64,000 bases of DNA from Stenotrophobium sp050739895 (lineage in GTDB: Bacteria; Pseudomonadota; Gammaproteobacteria; Nevskiales; Nevskiaceae): positions 1 to 64,000 of the forward strand of contig JBOICK010000090.1 of NCBI GenBank assembly GCA_050739895.1, in the 5' to 3' direction. Position 1 is the first letter of the stretch. Each line of letters begins with the position of its first letter. The notes below the pieces were generated by a model. The model was not told where the DNA came from. It was given only the letters and a program-made list of their open reading frames with translations, and did no database searches. Of this stretch, positions 36,188 to 45,710 are shown one piece after another. The position numbers and the translations under genes were made by a program.

Positions 36188-36808
36188 ATGACACGCACCA
36201 ATATGGTGCCCGGCTTTGCGCTGACCGGCGGCGTGCTCGCCGGCGGACGCGGCACGCGGCTCGGCGGCATCGATAAAGGCTGGGTCGAAGTCGCCGGCCA
36301 GCCACTGATCAGGCGCGTGCTGGAGCGGCTGCAACCGCAGGTGGAGCGGATCATCATTAACGCCAACCGCCGCATCGACGATTACACGCGTTTTGGCTGG
36401 CCGGTCATTGGCGACAAGCTCCCTGACTTTTCCGGCCCGCTGGCAGGAATCAGCGCTGTGCTCGACATCGCATGCACCGATTGGGTGCTGTATGTGCCGG
36501 TCGATGCGGCGCGGTTGCCGGACGATCTTGCGCAAAGATTGTGCGCGGCCGTGCGACAAAATGGTTCACTCGCCGCATATGTGAGCACCGCCGACGGCCC
36601 GATGCCGGTGTGCTGCCTGATCTCAGGTGTGCTGCGCGACGATCTCCGGGCGAGCCTCGCCGGCGGCGAGCGTAGCGTGCAAGCCTGGCTGCGCCGGCAT
36701 GATGCGGCGACGGTCCTGTATGAGTCCTGGCCGCACGAATTCTGGAGTCTGAATCAGCCGGAAGAAAAACACCGGCTTGAAACCCTGCTTGCAGCGGATC
36801 GCCAGTGA
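36188..36808 (+). CDS. mobA: Molybdenum cofactor guanylyltransferase MobA
   Basis: 206 aa, normal length. Adds GMP to Mo-molybdopterin to give the MGD form that NasA requires. Seen: the nucleotide-binding GGVLAGGRGTRLGGIDKGWV at the N-terminus (LAGGxxxRxGxxDKG), VIGDKLPDFSGPLAGI, and VLYVPVDAARLPDDLAQRLC (the usual PCD/PVD segment). The ATG at 36188 gives a normal N-terminus; an earlier in-frame ATG at 36122 overlaps the sigma-54 promoter of the divergent gene. Convergent with moaB. Confidence 0.93.
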   Translation: MTRTNMVPGFALTGGVLAGGRGTRLGGIDKGWVEVAGQPLIRRVLERLQPQVERIIINANRRIDDYTRFGWPVIGDKLPDFSGPLAGISAVLDIACTDWVLYVPVDAARLPDDLAQRLCAAVRQNGSLAAYVSTADGPMPVCCLISGVLRDDLRASLAGGERSVQAWLRRHDAATVLYESWPHEFWSLNQPEEKHRLETLLAADRQ

Positions 36809-36816
36809 TCCTTGGT

Positions 36817-37332
36817 CTAACGCTCAGTCAATCGCGGCACCAGCACGGCGAAATTGCAGGGGATCGTGCGGCTGTCGAGTTGAGTGCACAGCAAATGATC
36901 CCAGGCGGTTTCGCAGGCATCGACGCTGCCCGGCACGCAAAAAATATACTTGCCGTTGGCGACACCGGCGAGGCAGCGCGACTGCATCGACGAACTGCCG
37001 ATGCGCTGATAACTGATTGAGCGGAACAACTCACCGAAACCAATCAGTTCCTTGTCGAGCAGCGGCGCAACCGCTTCGGGTGTGCCGTCGCGGCCGGTGA
37101 CGCCGGTGCCGCCGGTGGTGAGGATCACCTGGGTCTGCGCATCGATGATCCATTGCGAGACCACCGCGCGGATGCGGTAGATGTTGTCCGGCGCAATCGC
37201 GCGCCCGGCAAGATGGTGCCCGGCCTCGGTGAAGCGGCCGATCAGCGTGTCGCCGGAACGGTCATTGGCCAGCGTGCGCGTGTCGGAGATCGTCAGCACA
37301 CTAATGTTCAGGGGCAGGAAATTTTCGGACAT
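36817..37332 (-). CDS. moaB: Molybdenum cofactor biosynthesis protein MoaB
   Basis: 171 aa. Seen: MSENFLPLNISVLTISDTRT at the N-terminus, VILTTGGTGVTGRDGTPEAV (TGGTG motif), FGELFRSISYQRIGSSSMQS and CVPGSVDACETAWDHLL, all typical of MoaB. The family is related to MogA and probably takes part in adenylylating molybdopterin. A second MoaB/MogA domain is present in the fusion at 24408. The ATG at 37332 matches family starts; an ATG at 37380 would overlap the end of modC. Likely the last gene of the moaA...modC operon. Confidence 0.93.
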   Translation of the reverse strand: MSENFLPLNISVLTISDTRTLANDRSGDTLIGRFTEAGHHLAGRAIAPDNIYRIRAVVSQWIIDAQTQVILTTGGTGVTGRDGTPEAVAPLLDKELIGFGELFRSISYQRIGSSSMQSRCLAGVANGKYIFCVPGSVDACETAWDHLLCTQLDSRTIPCNFAVLVPRLTER

Positions 37333-37354
37333 GGCCAGGGAATCTCTGATTATC

Positions 37355-37975
37355 TTAGAGTCTGATTCGTGCAACGGCATGCGCCGCCAGTTCGTCAGGA
37401 TAATGCGTCACCAGCAATAGCGGCAGATTTTGCGCCTGCTCCAGCAGCAGATCGATCACCCGCCGGCGCATCGCCTCGTCGAGCGCGCTGAGCGCCTCGT
37501 CGAGCAGCAGCCAGCGCGGCCCGCTCAACAGCGCACAGGCCAGTGCTGCACGCATCCGCTCGCCGCCGGACAGGCGCGATGGGTATTGCGCCAGCAAATC
37601 TTGCAGCCCAAGACGCCCGGCCAATTCCGTTACGGACGGCAACAAAACGTCTGCGCGTGCCGCGCCAGCAGCGGCGAAACGGAAATTTGCGGCGACATTC
37701 AGGTGCGGCAGCAGGCTGGCCTCCTGAAACACCAGGCCAGCACATCGGACGTGCGCAGGGAGAAAATTCGCCGCGTCCTGCCAGATCTGGCCGTTTACGC
37801 GCACGGTTCCGGGCACGCGAACCAGTCCGGCCAGTGCGTGCAGCAAGGTGGATTTTCCCGCGCCCGATGCGCCGGTGAGCAGACACAGCCCGCGCGCCGG
37901 CAACTCCGCCACCACGCGCCGCGACGGCCACTGCAGGTCGATGACGATGTCGTCATCACGCATGTCGGTATTCAC
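37355..37975 (-). CDS. modC: Molybdate ABC transporter ATP-binding protein ModC, short form without TOBE domain
   Basis: 206 aa. Seen: Walker A LTGASGAGKSTLLHALAG near residue 35, Q-loop LVFQEASLLPHLNVAANFRF, ABC signature LSGGERMRAALACALLSGP, Walker B RWLLLDEALSALD and the H-loop VTHYPDE. It drives molybdate import with ModB. The protein ends right after the ATPase core (AVARIRL); typical ModC of about 350 aa carries a C-terminal TOBE/Mop domain that is missing here. The GTG at 37975 shares GTGA with the modB stop; an ATG at 37963 is the alternative. Confidence 0.9.
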   Translation of the reverse strand: MNTDMRDDDIVIDLQWPSRRVVAELPARGLCLLTGASGAGKSTLLHALAGLVRVPGTVRVNGQIWQDAANFLPAHVRCAGLVFQEASLLPHLNVAANFRFAAAGAARADVLLPSVTELAGRLGLQDLLAQYPSRLSGGERMRAALACALLSGPRWLLLDEALSALDEAMRRRVIDLLLEQAQNLPLLLVTHYPDELAAHAVARIRL

Positions 37976-38619
37976 GTCAGGTAACGCATCTGCCAGCGGC
38001 GCAGCATCACGTACACCGGCGTCATCAGCAGCACCGACAGCAACAGCATGCACAAGGCCAAGCGATGGGCCTGTGCATACTGCAGGGTCTCGACGTGCTC
38101 AAACAGCGCGATCGACACCAGTCGTGTTACGCCGGGAATATTGCCGCCAATCATCAGCACCACGCCGAACTCGCCCAGCGTGTGGGTAAAGCCGAGCAGT
38201 GCGGCGCAGATCAGGCCCGGCAGCACCAGCGGCACCGCTACCCTCCACCAGCGCTGCAGCGGCGGCGCGCCGAGCACCGCTGCAAGCTGCAACGGCCGCA
38301 CGCCGATCGCGGCGAAGGCCTGTGTCAGCGGCTGCACCACAAACGGCAGCGAATACAGCACCGATCCAATGACCAGGCCGGTGAAAGTGAAATTGAGCCC
38401 ATGACCGGCAAACAGCAGCAACAGGTAAAAACCGATGACCGTCGGCGGTAACACCAGCGGCAGCGCGACCAGCGCTTCGACAACATGGCGCAGCGGGTGT
38501 CGGCTGCGCGCCAGCCACCACGCCAGCGGCAGCGCCAGCACCACCAGCACCACGGTGGTCGCCGCGGCCAGACGCAGGGTCAGAGCCAGGCTTTGCCAGT
38601 CGTCGGCGGAGAGCAGCAT
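37972..38619 (-). CDS. modB: Molybdate ABC transporter permease ModB
   Basis: 215 aa with five or six membrane segments. Seen: the start LSADDWQSLALTLRLAAATT, the run ALVALPLVLPPTVIGFYLLL typical of ModB, and the EAA-loop like LAAVLGAPPLQRWWRVAVPL with LGEFGVVLMIGGNIPG. It forms the inner-membrane channel for molybdate. It follows modA with no gap and overlaps modC by 4 bp. Confidence 0.95.
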   Translation of the reverse strand: MLLSADDWQSLALTLRLAAATTVVLVVLALPLAWWLARSRHPLRHVVEALVALPLVLPPTVIGFYLLLLFAGHGLNFTFTGLVIGSVLYSLPFVVQPLTQAFAAIGVRPLQLAAVLGAPPLQRWWRVAVPLVLPGLICAALLGFTHTLGEFGVVLMIGGNIPGVTRLVSIALFEHVETLQYAQAHRLALCMLLLSVLLMTPVYVMLRRWQMRYLT

Positions 38620-39369
38620 CTACTCTTCTGGCGTGCCATAGCCGGCTTCGCGGATTGCGGGCCGTGCCTTGTTGTGCAGGAAATTCAGCCAGGCAATCGC
38701 GGCAGCATTGCCGGCGCCGTGCTTGAGCAACACCGCCTGCTGCACCAAAAGCGGATACAGGTCTTGCGGCGGCAACCAGCTGACGCCCGCCTTGCCACGA
38801 ATCTCGGAATAGGCGACGAAACCCATCGCAGCAGAGCCACTGGCGACGAACTCCAGGGTCTGGCCAATGTTCTGGCCCGTGACCAAGTGCGCCTGAAGCG
38901 CGGTCCACAGACCCAGCTTCTGCAGGACCGCCTGCGCAGCGGCACCGTAGGGGGCGAGCTGCGGATTGGCGATGGCAAGCTTGTCAGCGGATGCAAGATT
39001 TCCCAGCGATTTTTCATCCAGCGACGCTCGCGTGGTGCTCCATAGCGCCAGTTTGCCAACGGCGTAGGTAAAGCGCGTGCCGGCAACTGCCAGGCCCTCT
39101 TGTTCCAGCGCCGCCGGATGCGCCTCGTCGGCCGCGAGCCAGGCATCGAACGGCGCGCCGTGGCGGATCTGCGCATCGTGCGCACCGGTCGAGGCCGAAC
39201 TGAATCGCACCTGTTGCCCGGTGAGTTGCTCGAATTGCGGCTCGATTGTCCTCGCCGTTTCGATGAAATTCGCGGCTACCGCGACATTCGCAGTCTCTGC
39301 CTTTGCGGTAAAGCTGGTCATGGAAATCGCGGGAATCAGCGTCATGACGATTAGCGTAATCCGTTTCAC
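38620..39369 (-). CDS. modA: Molybdate-binding periplasmic protein ModA
   Basis: 249 aa. Seen: a signal peptide (MKRITLIVMTLIPAISMTSF, cleavage near AKAETAN), then VAVAANFIETARTIEPQFEQ and RFSSASTGAHDAQIRHGAPF with the oxyanion-binding serines, and APYGAAAQAVLQKLG. It captures molybdate in the periplasm and delivers it to ModB. The start is GTG at 39369, sharing GTGA with moaE; a longer frame upstream is inside moaE. Lacks a lipobox, so it is soluble. Confidence 0.93.
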   Translation of the reverse strand: MKRITLIVMTLIPAISMTSFTAKAETANVAVAANFIETARTIEPQFEQLTGQQVRFSSASTGAHDAQIRHGAPFDAWLAADEAHPAALEQEGLAVAGTRFTYAVGKLALWSTTRASLDEKSLGNLASADKLAIANPQLAPYGAAAQAVLQKLGLWTALQAHLVTGQNIGQTLEFVASGSAAMGFVAYSEIRGKAGVSWLPPQDLYPLLVQQAVLLKHGAGNAAAIAWLNFLHNKARPAIREAGYGTPEE

Positions 39370-39788
39370 GTTGATCCCGATATCGGCGTTCCTTCGACAA
39401 AAGTCCTGCGGCCATCCCTGTAATGCTCTTCTTTCCACACCGGCACGCGTTGCTTGAGCGTATCGATGGCCCAGCGCGCGGCGTCGAAAGCCGTGCCGCG
39501 ATGCGCCGCACGCACCACCACCAGCACCGACAGTTCGCCGAGTTTGAGCAGGCCGGTGCGGTGCAGGAGTCGGCAATGGCGAATATCAAAACGTCGCAGC
39601 GCTTCCCGTTCGACCTCGGCCAGCGCCTTTTCCGCAAGCGGTGCGTAGGCCGTGTAATCGATGGCGCTCACACCATCGTCAAAACGCACGGTGCCGCCAA
39701 AAACCACCAGCGCACCACAATCCGGATCCTGGGTCTGTGCCAGCAGGGCTTCGACATCCAGCGGCCGCTCGGTGAGACGCTGCGTCAT
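39366..39788 (-). CDS. moaE: Molybdopterin synthase catalytic subunit MoaE
   Basis: 140 aa. Transfers sulphur from thiocarboxylated MoaD to precursor Z. Seen: GALVVFGGTVRFDDGVSAID near residue 25 (usual FxGxVR), YTAYAPLAEKALAEVEREAL, HRTGLLKLGELSVLVVVRAA and the catalytic lysine segment KQRVPVWKEEHYRDG. It is preceded by moaD (1-bp gap) and coupled to modA. Confidence 0.95.
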   Translation of the reverse strand: MTQRLTERPLDVEALLAQTQDPDCGALVVFGGTVRFDDGVSAIDYTAYAPLAEKALAEVEREALRRFDIRHCRLLHRTGLLKLGELSVLVVVRAAHRGTAFDAARWAIDTLKQRVPVWKEEHYRDGRRTFVEGTPISGST

Positions 39789-39789
39789 C

Positions 39790-40035
39790 TCAACCTCCGG
39801 AAACCGGCGGAATCAACACCAGCGTTGTTCCCGGATCCAATACGGCACTGCGCGCCACCAGTGCATCGCCAATCGCGCAGGCGGTCACTTCAAGGCGCTC
39901 CGCCATCCCCGGCGCCAGTTGCTCAACAGCGGTGATGGCGTCGGCGACCGTCGATTGCCCAGATAACTGCACGGTGAGCCGCTGCGCGCCGGCAAGACGG
40001 CACAACACGCCATGCAGTTCGACACTGATCTTCAT
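39790..40035 (-). CDS. moaD: Molybdopterin synthase sulphur carrier subunit MoaD
   Basis: 81 aa, ubiquitin-like. Seen: VLCRLAGAQRLTVQLSG and the required C-terminal diglycine in LVLIPPVSGG, which becomes the thiocarboxylate. The ATG at 40035 has AAGGA 7 nt upstream; a reading from 40062 adds nine residues without a better site. Directly before moaE. Confidence 0.93.
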   Translation of the reverse strand: MKISVELHGVLCRLAGAQRLTVQLSGQSTVADAITAVEQLAPGMAERLEVTACAIGDALVARSAVLDPGTTLVLIPPVSGG

Positions 40036-40114
40036 CAAATCATCCTTGTTCTTGCCGTCCATGGCGCAACTCCAATCGCTTGATTTAACCCCAGCCCGGC
40101 GTTTTGCTGAACTC

Positions 40115-40191
40115 GGAATGACATTGAGTCATTCCTCGCCATGCCAAACGCTCCCGGCCGGGCGTTCGCCGTGCGCGAAGCAATGCTTCGC
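40115..40191. repeat. Inverted repeats in the moaA-moaD gap
   Basis: The 170-bp gap between moaA and moaD holds two perfect small hairpins: GGAATGAC-5 nt-GTCATTCC (40115-40135) and GCGAAGC-3 nt-GCTTCGC (40175-40191), with a GC-rich imperfect palindrome (CTCCCGGCCGGGCG) between. GGAATGAC-type repeats are common interspersed intergenic elements in proteobacteria. They might also attenuate or stabilise the message; no T-run follows, so a terminator is unlikely. Confidence 0.55.
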
Positions 40192-40205
40192 ATAAAACGC
40201 ACGGC

Positions 40206-41252
<1,047 letters not shown>

Positions 41253-41452
41253 GCGATACATCTGGCAAAAGTCATGCCGGATTCTACTCGCAGCACCAAT
41301 GCAGCGGCATGAAAGTTTTCGTGGAAAGCGAGTCCTGCCGCAGGCGCGGAATGCTAGACTTCGCCGAATTTCGGATGGCCGGGATGCGAGCAGCTTGCGA
41401 AGACTCCGCATCGAAGCCATCGGCCCATGATCCGCCTGAGGCTAGATATTCC

Positions 41453-42919
41453 GTGTCTGTTCCGTATCGTCTTGTTTTCACCGTTTCTGCCGCACTGCTT
41501 TCAGCAAGCGCCCTCGCCACCCCATCTGCCAACTGGTCATCCCTCGCCCACCTGCAGGAAAAAGGTGCGTCGGTCACGGCGCTTGCCGTGGACCTGGGCA
41601 GCGGTGAGACCCTGGCCAGCATCAACCCGGATACCCGGCTGACGCCCGCTTCGGTGACCAAGCTGGTAACCGCCGCCGCCGCGCTGGATCACTGGCCCGC
41701 AGACAAGACTTTTGTCACGCGCCTGTATGCTGCCGGGCCTTATGCCAATGGCCGGCTCGACCATGACCTGATTCTCGCCGGCGCCGGCGACCCAAGCCTC
41801 GACGATCAGGGCCTGTGGTCACTGGCGACGCAGTTCAAGGGAACAGGCATCACCGTCGTTAACGGCAATCTGGTGGTGCAGGAAGGTCCGTTTGGCCCGG
41901 TCGGCTGCGAAACCGAGGACCGTTGCAAGGCGCTCAAGCTTAGCGATACCGCCTATAACGCACCGCTGTCGTCGATTGGCGTCGACTTCGGCAACTGGTG
42001 CGTGGAAATCCGGCCCACCCTGATCGATGCACCCGCCCAGGTTCGCGGTTGTGGTCTGGCGCGCCTGCCGATAGCGGTCAATGGCAGCATCACCACCGTT
42101 GCCAGTTCACGCGGCCCTTCATTCTGGGTGGAGCGCATCACCGACGGTAGCGGCGACAGCCTGCGGGTCGGCGGCAACGTCCCGGACAGCGGCCCGGTGC
42201 GGGTGTATCGCGCGATGTCGTCGCCAGCCACCGGAACGGGTCAGGTGTTCGGCGAAATGTTGCGTGAGATTGGGGTGTCGATCACAGGCTCCATCGTCGT
42301 GCGCAGTGGCCCGACGCCGGACACGGCCATCGAACTTGCCAATTTCGAGGGTATGTCGCTGCGTTCGCAGTTATGGGGCATGTTGCGCAATTCCAACAAC
42401 TACATTGCCGATGTCCTGACCCTGAACATGGCTTCCAACTCCCAGCACAGTGCGCCCAGTCTGGCGGATGCCGGGCGCAGCCTGGCTTCATTTGTCTCAT
42501 ACACCGCAGCGGGCCGTGGCAGCCAGTCCAAATCAGCACCGATTCTGCTCAGCGGCAGCGGCCTGACGCCCGAAAACCTGATTTCGGCGCGCGATCTTGT
42601 CACCCTGCTCAATCACGAATACCGGGATACGCGCAATTTCCCCGCCTTCTACGCCGGACTGGTGGTGCCGCGTCAGGCACCATTCCTGTTCCTGCGCATG
42701 GGCAATGCCGACTGGCTGGACCGCGTGGCGCTGAAGACCGGCACCCTCGAAGACCCCCATTCGGTGCTTGGGCTGGCCGGTTACCTGCGGCGCAAGGACG
42801 GCGGGTTTATCGCCTTCGCCTTGATCGTCAACGGCAATCAGCGGCGCCATCACATTCCGCTCTACGAGTCGATGGAAGCCGCACGCACCGACATCCAGGA
42901 CATGCTGGCCCGCTATTAG
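41453..42919 (+). CDS. dacB: D-alanyl-D-alanine carboxypeptidase/endopeptidase (PBP4, DacB)
   Basis: 488 aa, peptidase S13. Trims and cleaves peptidoglycan crosslinks in the periplasm. Seen: signal peptide (VPYRLVFTVSAALLSASALA), the SxxK active site in RLTPASVTKLVTAAAALDHW, the SxN motif in MLRNSNNYIADVL, and KTG in LKTGTLEDPHSVLGLAG. The GTG at 41453 starts the signal peptide and has GAGG about 11 nt upstream; the longer open frame reaches back into the divergent moaA and is not used. A 200-bp gap separates it from moaA. Confidence 0.92.
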   Translation: MSVPYRLVFTVSAALLSASALATPSANWSSLAHLQEKGASVTALAVDLGSGETLASINPDTRLTPASVTKLVTAAAALDHWPADKTFVTRLYAAGPYANGRLDHDLILAGAGDPSLDDQGLWSLATQFKGTGITVVNGNLVVQEGPFGPVGCETEDRCKALKLSDTAYNAPLSSIGVDFGNWCVEIRPTLIDAPAQVRGCGLARLPIAVNGSITTVASSRGPSFWVERITDGSGDSLRVGGNVPDSGPVRVYRAMSSPATGTGQVFGEMLREIGVSITGSIVVRSGPTPDTAIELANFEGMSLRSQLWGMLRNSNNYIADVLTLNMASNSQHSAPSLADAGRSLASFVSYTAAGRGSQSKSAPILLSGSGLTPENLISARDLVTLLNHEYRDTRNFPAFYAGLVVPRQAPFLFLRMGNADWLDRVALKTGTLEDPHSVLGLAGYLRRKDGGFIAFALIVNGNQRRHHIPLYESMEAARTDIQDMLARY

Positions 42920-43035
42920 AAAATCGCCGGGCCGCCTTGCCAGCGCGGTAAAATCAGCCTAGCGTCCGCACTGGCCGAACCCGCCCGCTGCTCTGCTGTC
43001 TTAAACCCATCTGTCTTCATGCAAAGAGTTTTCCG

Positions 43036-43962
43036 ATGAAACTCCTGTTCACCCTGGCAAGCCTGTTGCCGACCCTCGCCGCCTGCGCGCCGCCTTATCA
43101 CGCACCTGCCGCCACGACCACGGTTGCCGTGGCTGAGTCGGCTGTCCAGACAAGCTCGCCTGCAACGGCAGCGGAGCCTGCCGCCAGCACCCCGGTGCAA
43201 CCGGATGCGGTTAAAACTGAAATTCCCGGCCCGAACGCCGCCGCAAATCCCGCTCCCGCCGCCACGGTGAACCTGTCCGAACTGCATGCCAAACTCACCA
43301 AACTCCTGAATGCCAAGGATTTCACCGTTAAGGCTTCGCCCGTGCCCGACATGTACGAAGTCCGTTCGGGCATGAATTTCGCGTACGTCACCGGCGACGG
43401 CCAATACATGATCGAAGGCGATCTGGTGCGCCTCACCACCGGTGAGCAGATCACCGAGAAACAGCGCAGCGCCGAACGTGTCGCTGCGCTGAACAAGATC
43501 GGCCTGCAGAACATGATCGTGTTCGCCCCGCCCAGTCCCAAGCATACGGTGACGGTGTTCACCGACGTCGATTGCGGCTACTGCCGCATGCTGCACAGCC
43601 AGATCGCAGCCTACAACGCCAAAGGCATCGCCATCCGCTATGTTTCTTTCCCGCGCACCGGACCGGATACGGAATCCTTCCGCAAGGCCGAAGTGACGTG
43701 GTGCTCAGCCGACCGCAACACCGCATTGACCAGGGCCACGCTCGGCGATCCGATGAAAGGCGATTCCAGTTGCAAGAATCCGGTGATGGATGAATACATG
43801 ACCGGCGTCAGCCTCGGCGTGCGTGGCACGCCGTCGCTGATCCTCGAAGACGGCGAAATGATTCCCGGCTACCAGACACCCGATCAGCTTGCGCAGATAT
43901 TGGACAAGCAAGCCACTAATGGTGGCCAGGTCAGCGCGGTGGGGCCCGCGCCGCAGGGTTGA
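43036..43962 (+). CDS. dsbC: DsbC-family thiol:disulphide interchange protein, predicted lipoprotein
   Basis: 308 aa. Seen: signal peptide ending in a lipobox (LLPTLAACAPP), a linker of about 55 residues rich in Ala, Pro and Thr, an N-terminal dimerisation-like domain (VNLSELHAKLTKLLNAKDFT), then a thioredoxin fold with CGYC (TVFTDVDCGYCRMLHSQIAA) and the cis-proline loop RGTPSLILEDG. The family isomerises wrong disulphides in the periplasm. The usual DsbC is soluble and about 235 aa; the lipid anchor and linker are unusual. It is convergent with xerD, a neighbour in many gammaproteobacteria. Confidence 0.9.
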   Translation: MKLLFTLASLLPTLAACAPPYHAPAATTTVAVAESAVQTSSPATAAEPAASTPVQPDAVKTEIPGPNAAANPAPAATVNLSELHAKLTKLLNAKDFTVKASPVPDMYEVRSGMNFAYVTGDGQYMIEGDLVRLTTGEQITEKQRSAERVAALNKIGLQNMIVFAPPSPKHTVTVFTDVDCGYCRMLHSQIAAYNAKGIAIRYVSFPRTGPDTESFRKAEVTWCSADRNTALTRATLGDPMKGDSSCKNPVMDEYMTGVSLGVRGTPSLILEDGEMIPGYQTPDQLAQILDKQATNGGQVSAVGPAPQG

Positions 43963-43993
43963 ACACGCGAACCGCCGCGGGCCCCGCGCCGAT

Positions 43994-44932
43994 TCATGCC
44001 CTGGGGTGATGCTGGCGGTGCAAGTCGCGCAGGCGCTGCCGCGTCACATGGGTATAAATCTGCGTGGTGGACAAGTCCGCATGCCCCAGCAAGGACTGCA
44101 CCGTGCGCAAATCCGCGCCATGCTCCAGCAGATGGGTCGCAAAAGCGTGGCGCAGGGTATGCGGCGACAGCTTCACCACGATGCCCGCCTGTGCCGCATA
44201 GCGCTTGATCAGATGCCAGAAATTGTGTCGCGTCATCGCCGCACCACGGGCGGTTAGGAACAGGGCGTCACTATTGCGGCCCGCGGCCAGCAGTGGACGG
44301 GTTTTCAGGATGTAATCACCAATCGCCGCCATCGCCCACTCGCCCATCGGCACCAGCCGCTCGCGGCCGCCCTTGCCCACGACCTGAACGACGCCCTGCT
44401 GAACATTGACGCGCGGCAACTCCAGTTTCACCAGTTCGCTGACACGCAACCCGGATGCGTACATCAGCTCGAGCATCGCACGATCGCGTCGCCCCAGATC
44501 GCTGTCAGCCTGCGGGGCCGCAAGCAGATTTTCCACCTCCTTTTCACTCAACGTTGCGGGCAAGCGCCGTGGCAATTTGGGCGATTCCAGCCGTGCGCTG
44601 GGATCATCCTTGCGCTGTCCGTCCAGCACCATGTGGCGGAAAAACTGGCGTAGCGCCGACAGCAAACGCGCCTGCGAACGCGCCGTGTATGAGCCGGTCG
44701 CGCGGCTGCGCGCGGCGAAATAACCGTGAATGTCCGCTTCTTGAGCACGCGACAGTTCGACCCCGCGCGGCAGCAGCCAGCGCGCGAACAGGCCGAGATC
44801 GGAGCGATAGCTGGACTGGGTGTTGCGTGACAGGCCGCGCTCCAGCCAGAGCCGGTCGAGAAAGCGCGCAATCGCGGCCTCGTCCTCGGCACTGGGTTTT
44901 TCGGCAAATTGAGGCACGTCGTCGCTGCTCAC
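43994..44932 (-). CDS. xerD: Site-specific tyrosine recombinase XerD
   Basis: 312 aa. With XerC it resolves chromosome dimers at dif. Seen: an N-terminal SAM-like domain (GLSRNTQSSYRSDLGLFARW), the catalytic Arg in MYASGLRVSELVKL, the Lys in VVGKGGRERLVPMG, HxxR in SPHTLRHAFATHLLEHGADL, and LLGHADLSTTQIYTHV with the final His and nucleophilic Tyr. The GTG at 44932 was preferred to the ATG at 44971: the latter lies beyond the divergent promoter and inside plsC. Confidence 0.93.
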   Translation of the reverse strand: MSSDDVPQFAEKPSAEDEAAIARFLDRLWLERGLSRNTQSSYRSDLGLFARWLLPRGVELSRAQEADIHGYFAARSRATGSYTARSQARLLSALRQFFRHMVLDGQRKDDPSARLESPKLPRRLPATLSEKEVENLLAAPQADSDLGRRDRAMLELMYASGLRVSELVKLELPRVNVQQGVVQVVGKGGRERLVPMGEWAMAAIGDYILKTRPLLAAGRNSDALFLTARGAAMTRHNFWHLIKRYAAQAGIVVKLSPHTLRHAFATHLLEHGADLRTVQSLLGHADLSTTQIYTHVTRQRLRDLHRQHHPRA

Positions 44933-44936
44933 GAAA

Positions 44937-44945
44937 CTATAATAG
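44937..44945. promoter_or_regulatory. Shared divergent -10 region for xerD and plsC
   Basis: CTATAATAG contains TATAAT for the plus strand and TATTAT for the minus strand. The plsC ATG is 8 nt beyond TATAAT, and the xerD GTG is similarly close on the other side. With only 19 bp between the genes, transcripts would begin at or near the start codons, suggesting leaderless or very short leaders. No ribosome site is visible before either start. Confidence 0.5.
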
Positions 44946-44951
44946 CGGCCA

Positions 44952-45704
44952 ATGCTCTCCAGATTCTGCAATCTGCTTTACGGAATTTATGCGGTCACGA
45001 TCTTCATTGCCGTGGCTGTACCGGTCTGCCTGCTGGTCATCGTTGCGCCAGGTCTTGGGCTGCGCCGCTCCATCGGCCGGGCCGGCATGCGTCTGGCGCT
45101 GCTGTGCATGGGCGTACCGCTGCGCGTGCGCGGACTGGAGCATCTGCCGGCCGGTCCCTGCATCGCCATCGCCAATCACGCGAGCTACCTTGATGGCCTG
45201 ATCCTCACGGCCGCGCTGCCCTCGCGATTTACTTTCGTGGTGCAGGATGGCGCTGCAAGCTGGCCACTGATCGGCCCGACCATCCGCCGGATGGGTGCGG
45301 TTTTCGTCAACCGCAGCGCGGCGCGCGAAGGCGCGCGCCAGACCAGGACCCTGATCCGCGAGGTGCAAAACGGCACTTCTCTGGCGATTTTCGCCGAAGG
45401 CACATTCAAGGCCGAGCCAGGCCTGCTGCCGTTCAAGAATGGTGCTTTCATGATGGCGGTGCGCGCCGGCGTACCCTGCGTCCCCGTCGGCATTCTTGGC
45501 ACACGCATACTTTGGGGCGGGCATAACCGCCTGCCGCAATGGAACCCGGTCTGCGTGCAAGTGCTGCCGGCGATCGCGCCAGCCGGCACTCACAAGGAGG
45601 CTGAAACGAAGCTGCGTGACTCCGTGCGCGCGCAGGTTCTTGAGCTTTGCGGAGAGCCGGACCGGGCACGCGACCGTAGCGATGCCGCCACTCCCTCCAT
45701 TTGA
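44952..45704 (+). CDS. plsC: 1-acyl-sn-glycerol-3-phosphate acyltransferase
   Basis: 250 aa, normal for PlsC. Makes phosphatidic acid from lysophosphatidic acid at the inner membrane. Seen: an N-terminal membrane segment (TIFIAVAVPVCLLVIVAPGL), NHASYLDG near residue 76 (NHX4D), VFVNRSAAREGARQT, and FAEGTFKAEPGLLPFKNGAF (EGTF in the usual EGTR position) with VPCVPVGILGTR. It starts a likely co-oriented run with the next flavoprotein gene (6 bp on) and zapE. Confidence 0.9.
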   Translation: MLSRFCNLLYGIYAVTIFIAVAVPVCLLVIVAPGLGLRRSIGRAGMRLALLCMGVPLRVRGLEHLPAGPCIAIANHASYLDGLILTAALPSRFTFVVQDGAASWPLIGPTIRRMGAVFVNRSAAREGARQTRTLIREVQNGTSLAIFAEGTFKAEPGLLPFKNGAFMMAVRAGVPCVPVGILGTRILWGGHNRLPQWNPVCVQVLPAIAPAGTHKEAETKLRDSVRAQVLELCGEPDRARDRSDAATPSI

Positions 45705-45710
45705 TATCCC

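Noticed and set aside
34739..36559. 606-aa reading of the nitrate transporter
   Set aside because: The extension is antisense to mobA and crosses the sigma-54 promoter; GTG at 36100 has a good ribosome site.
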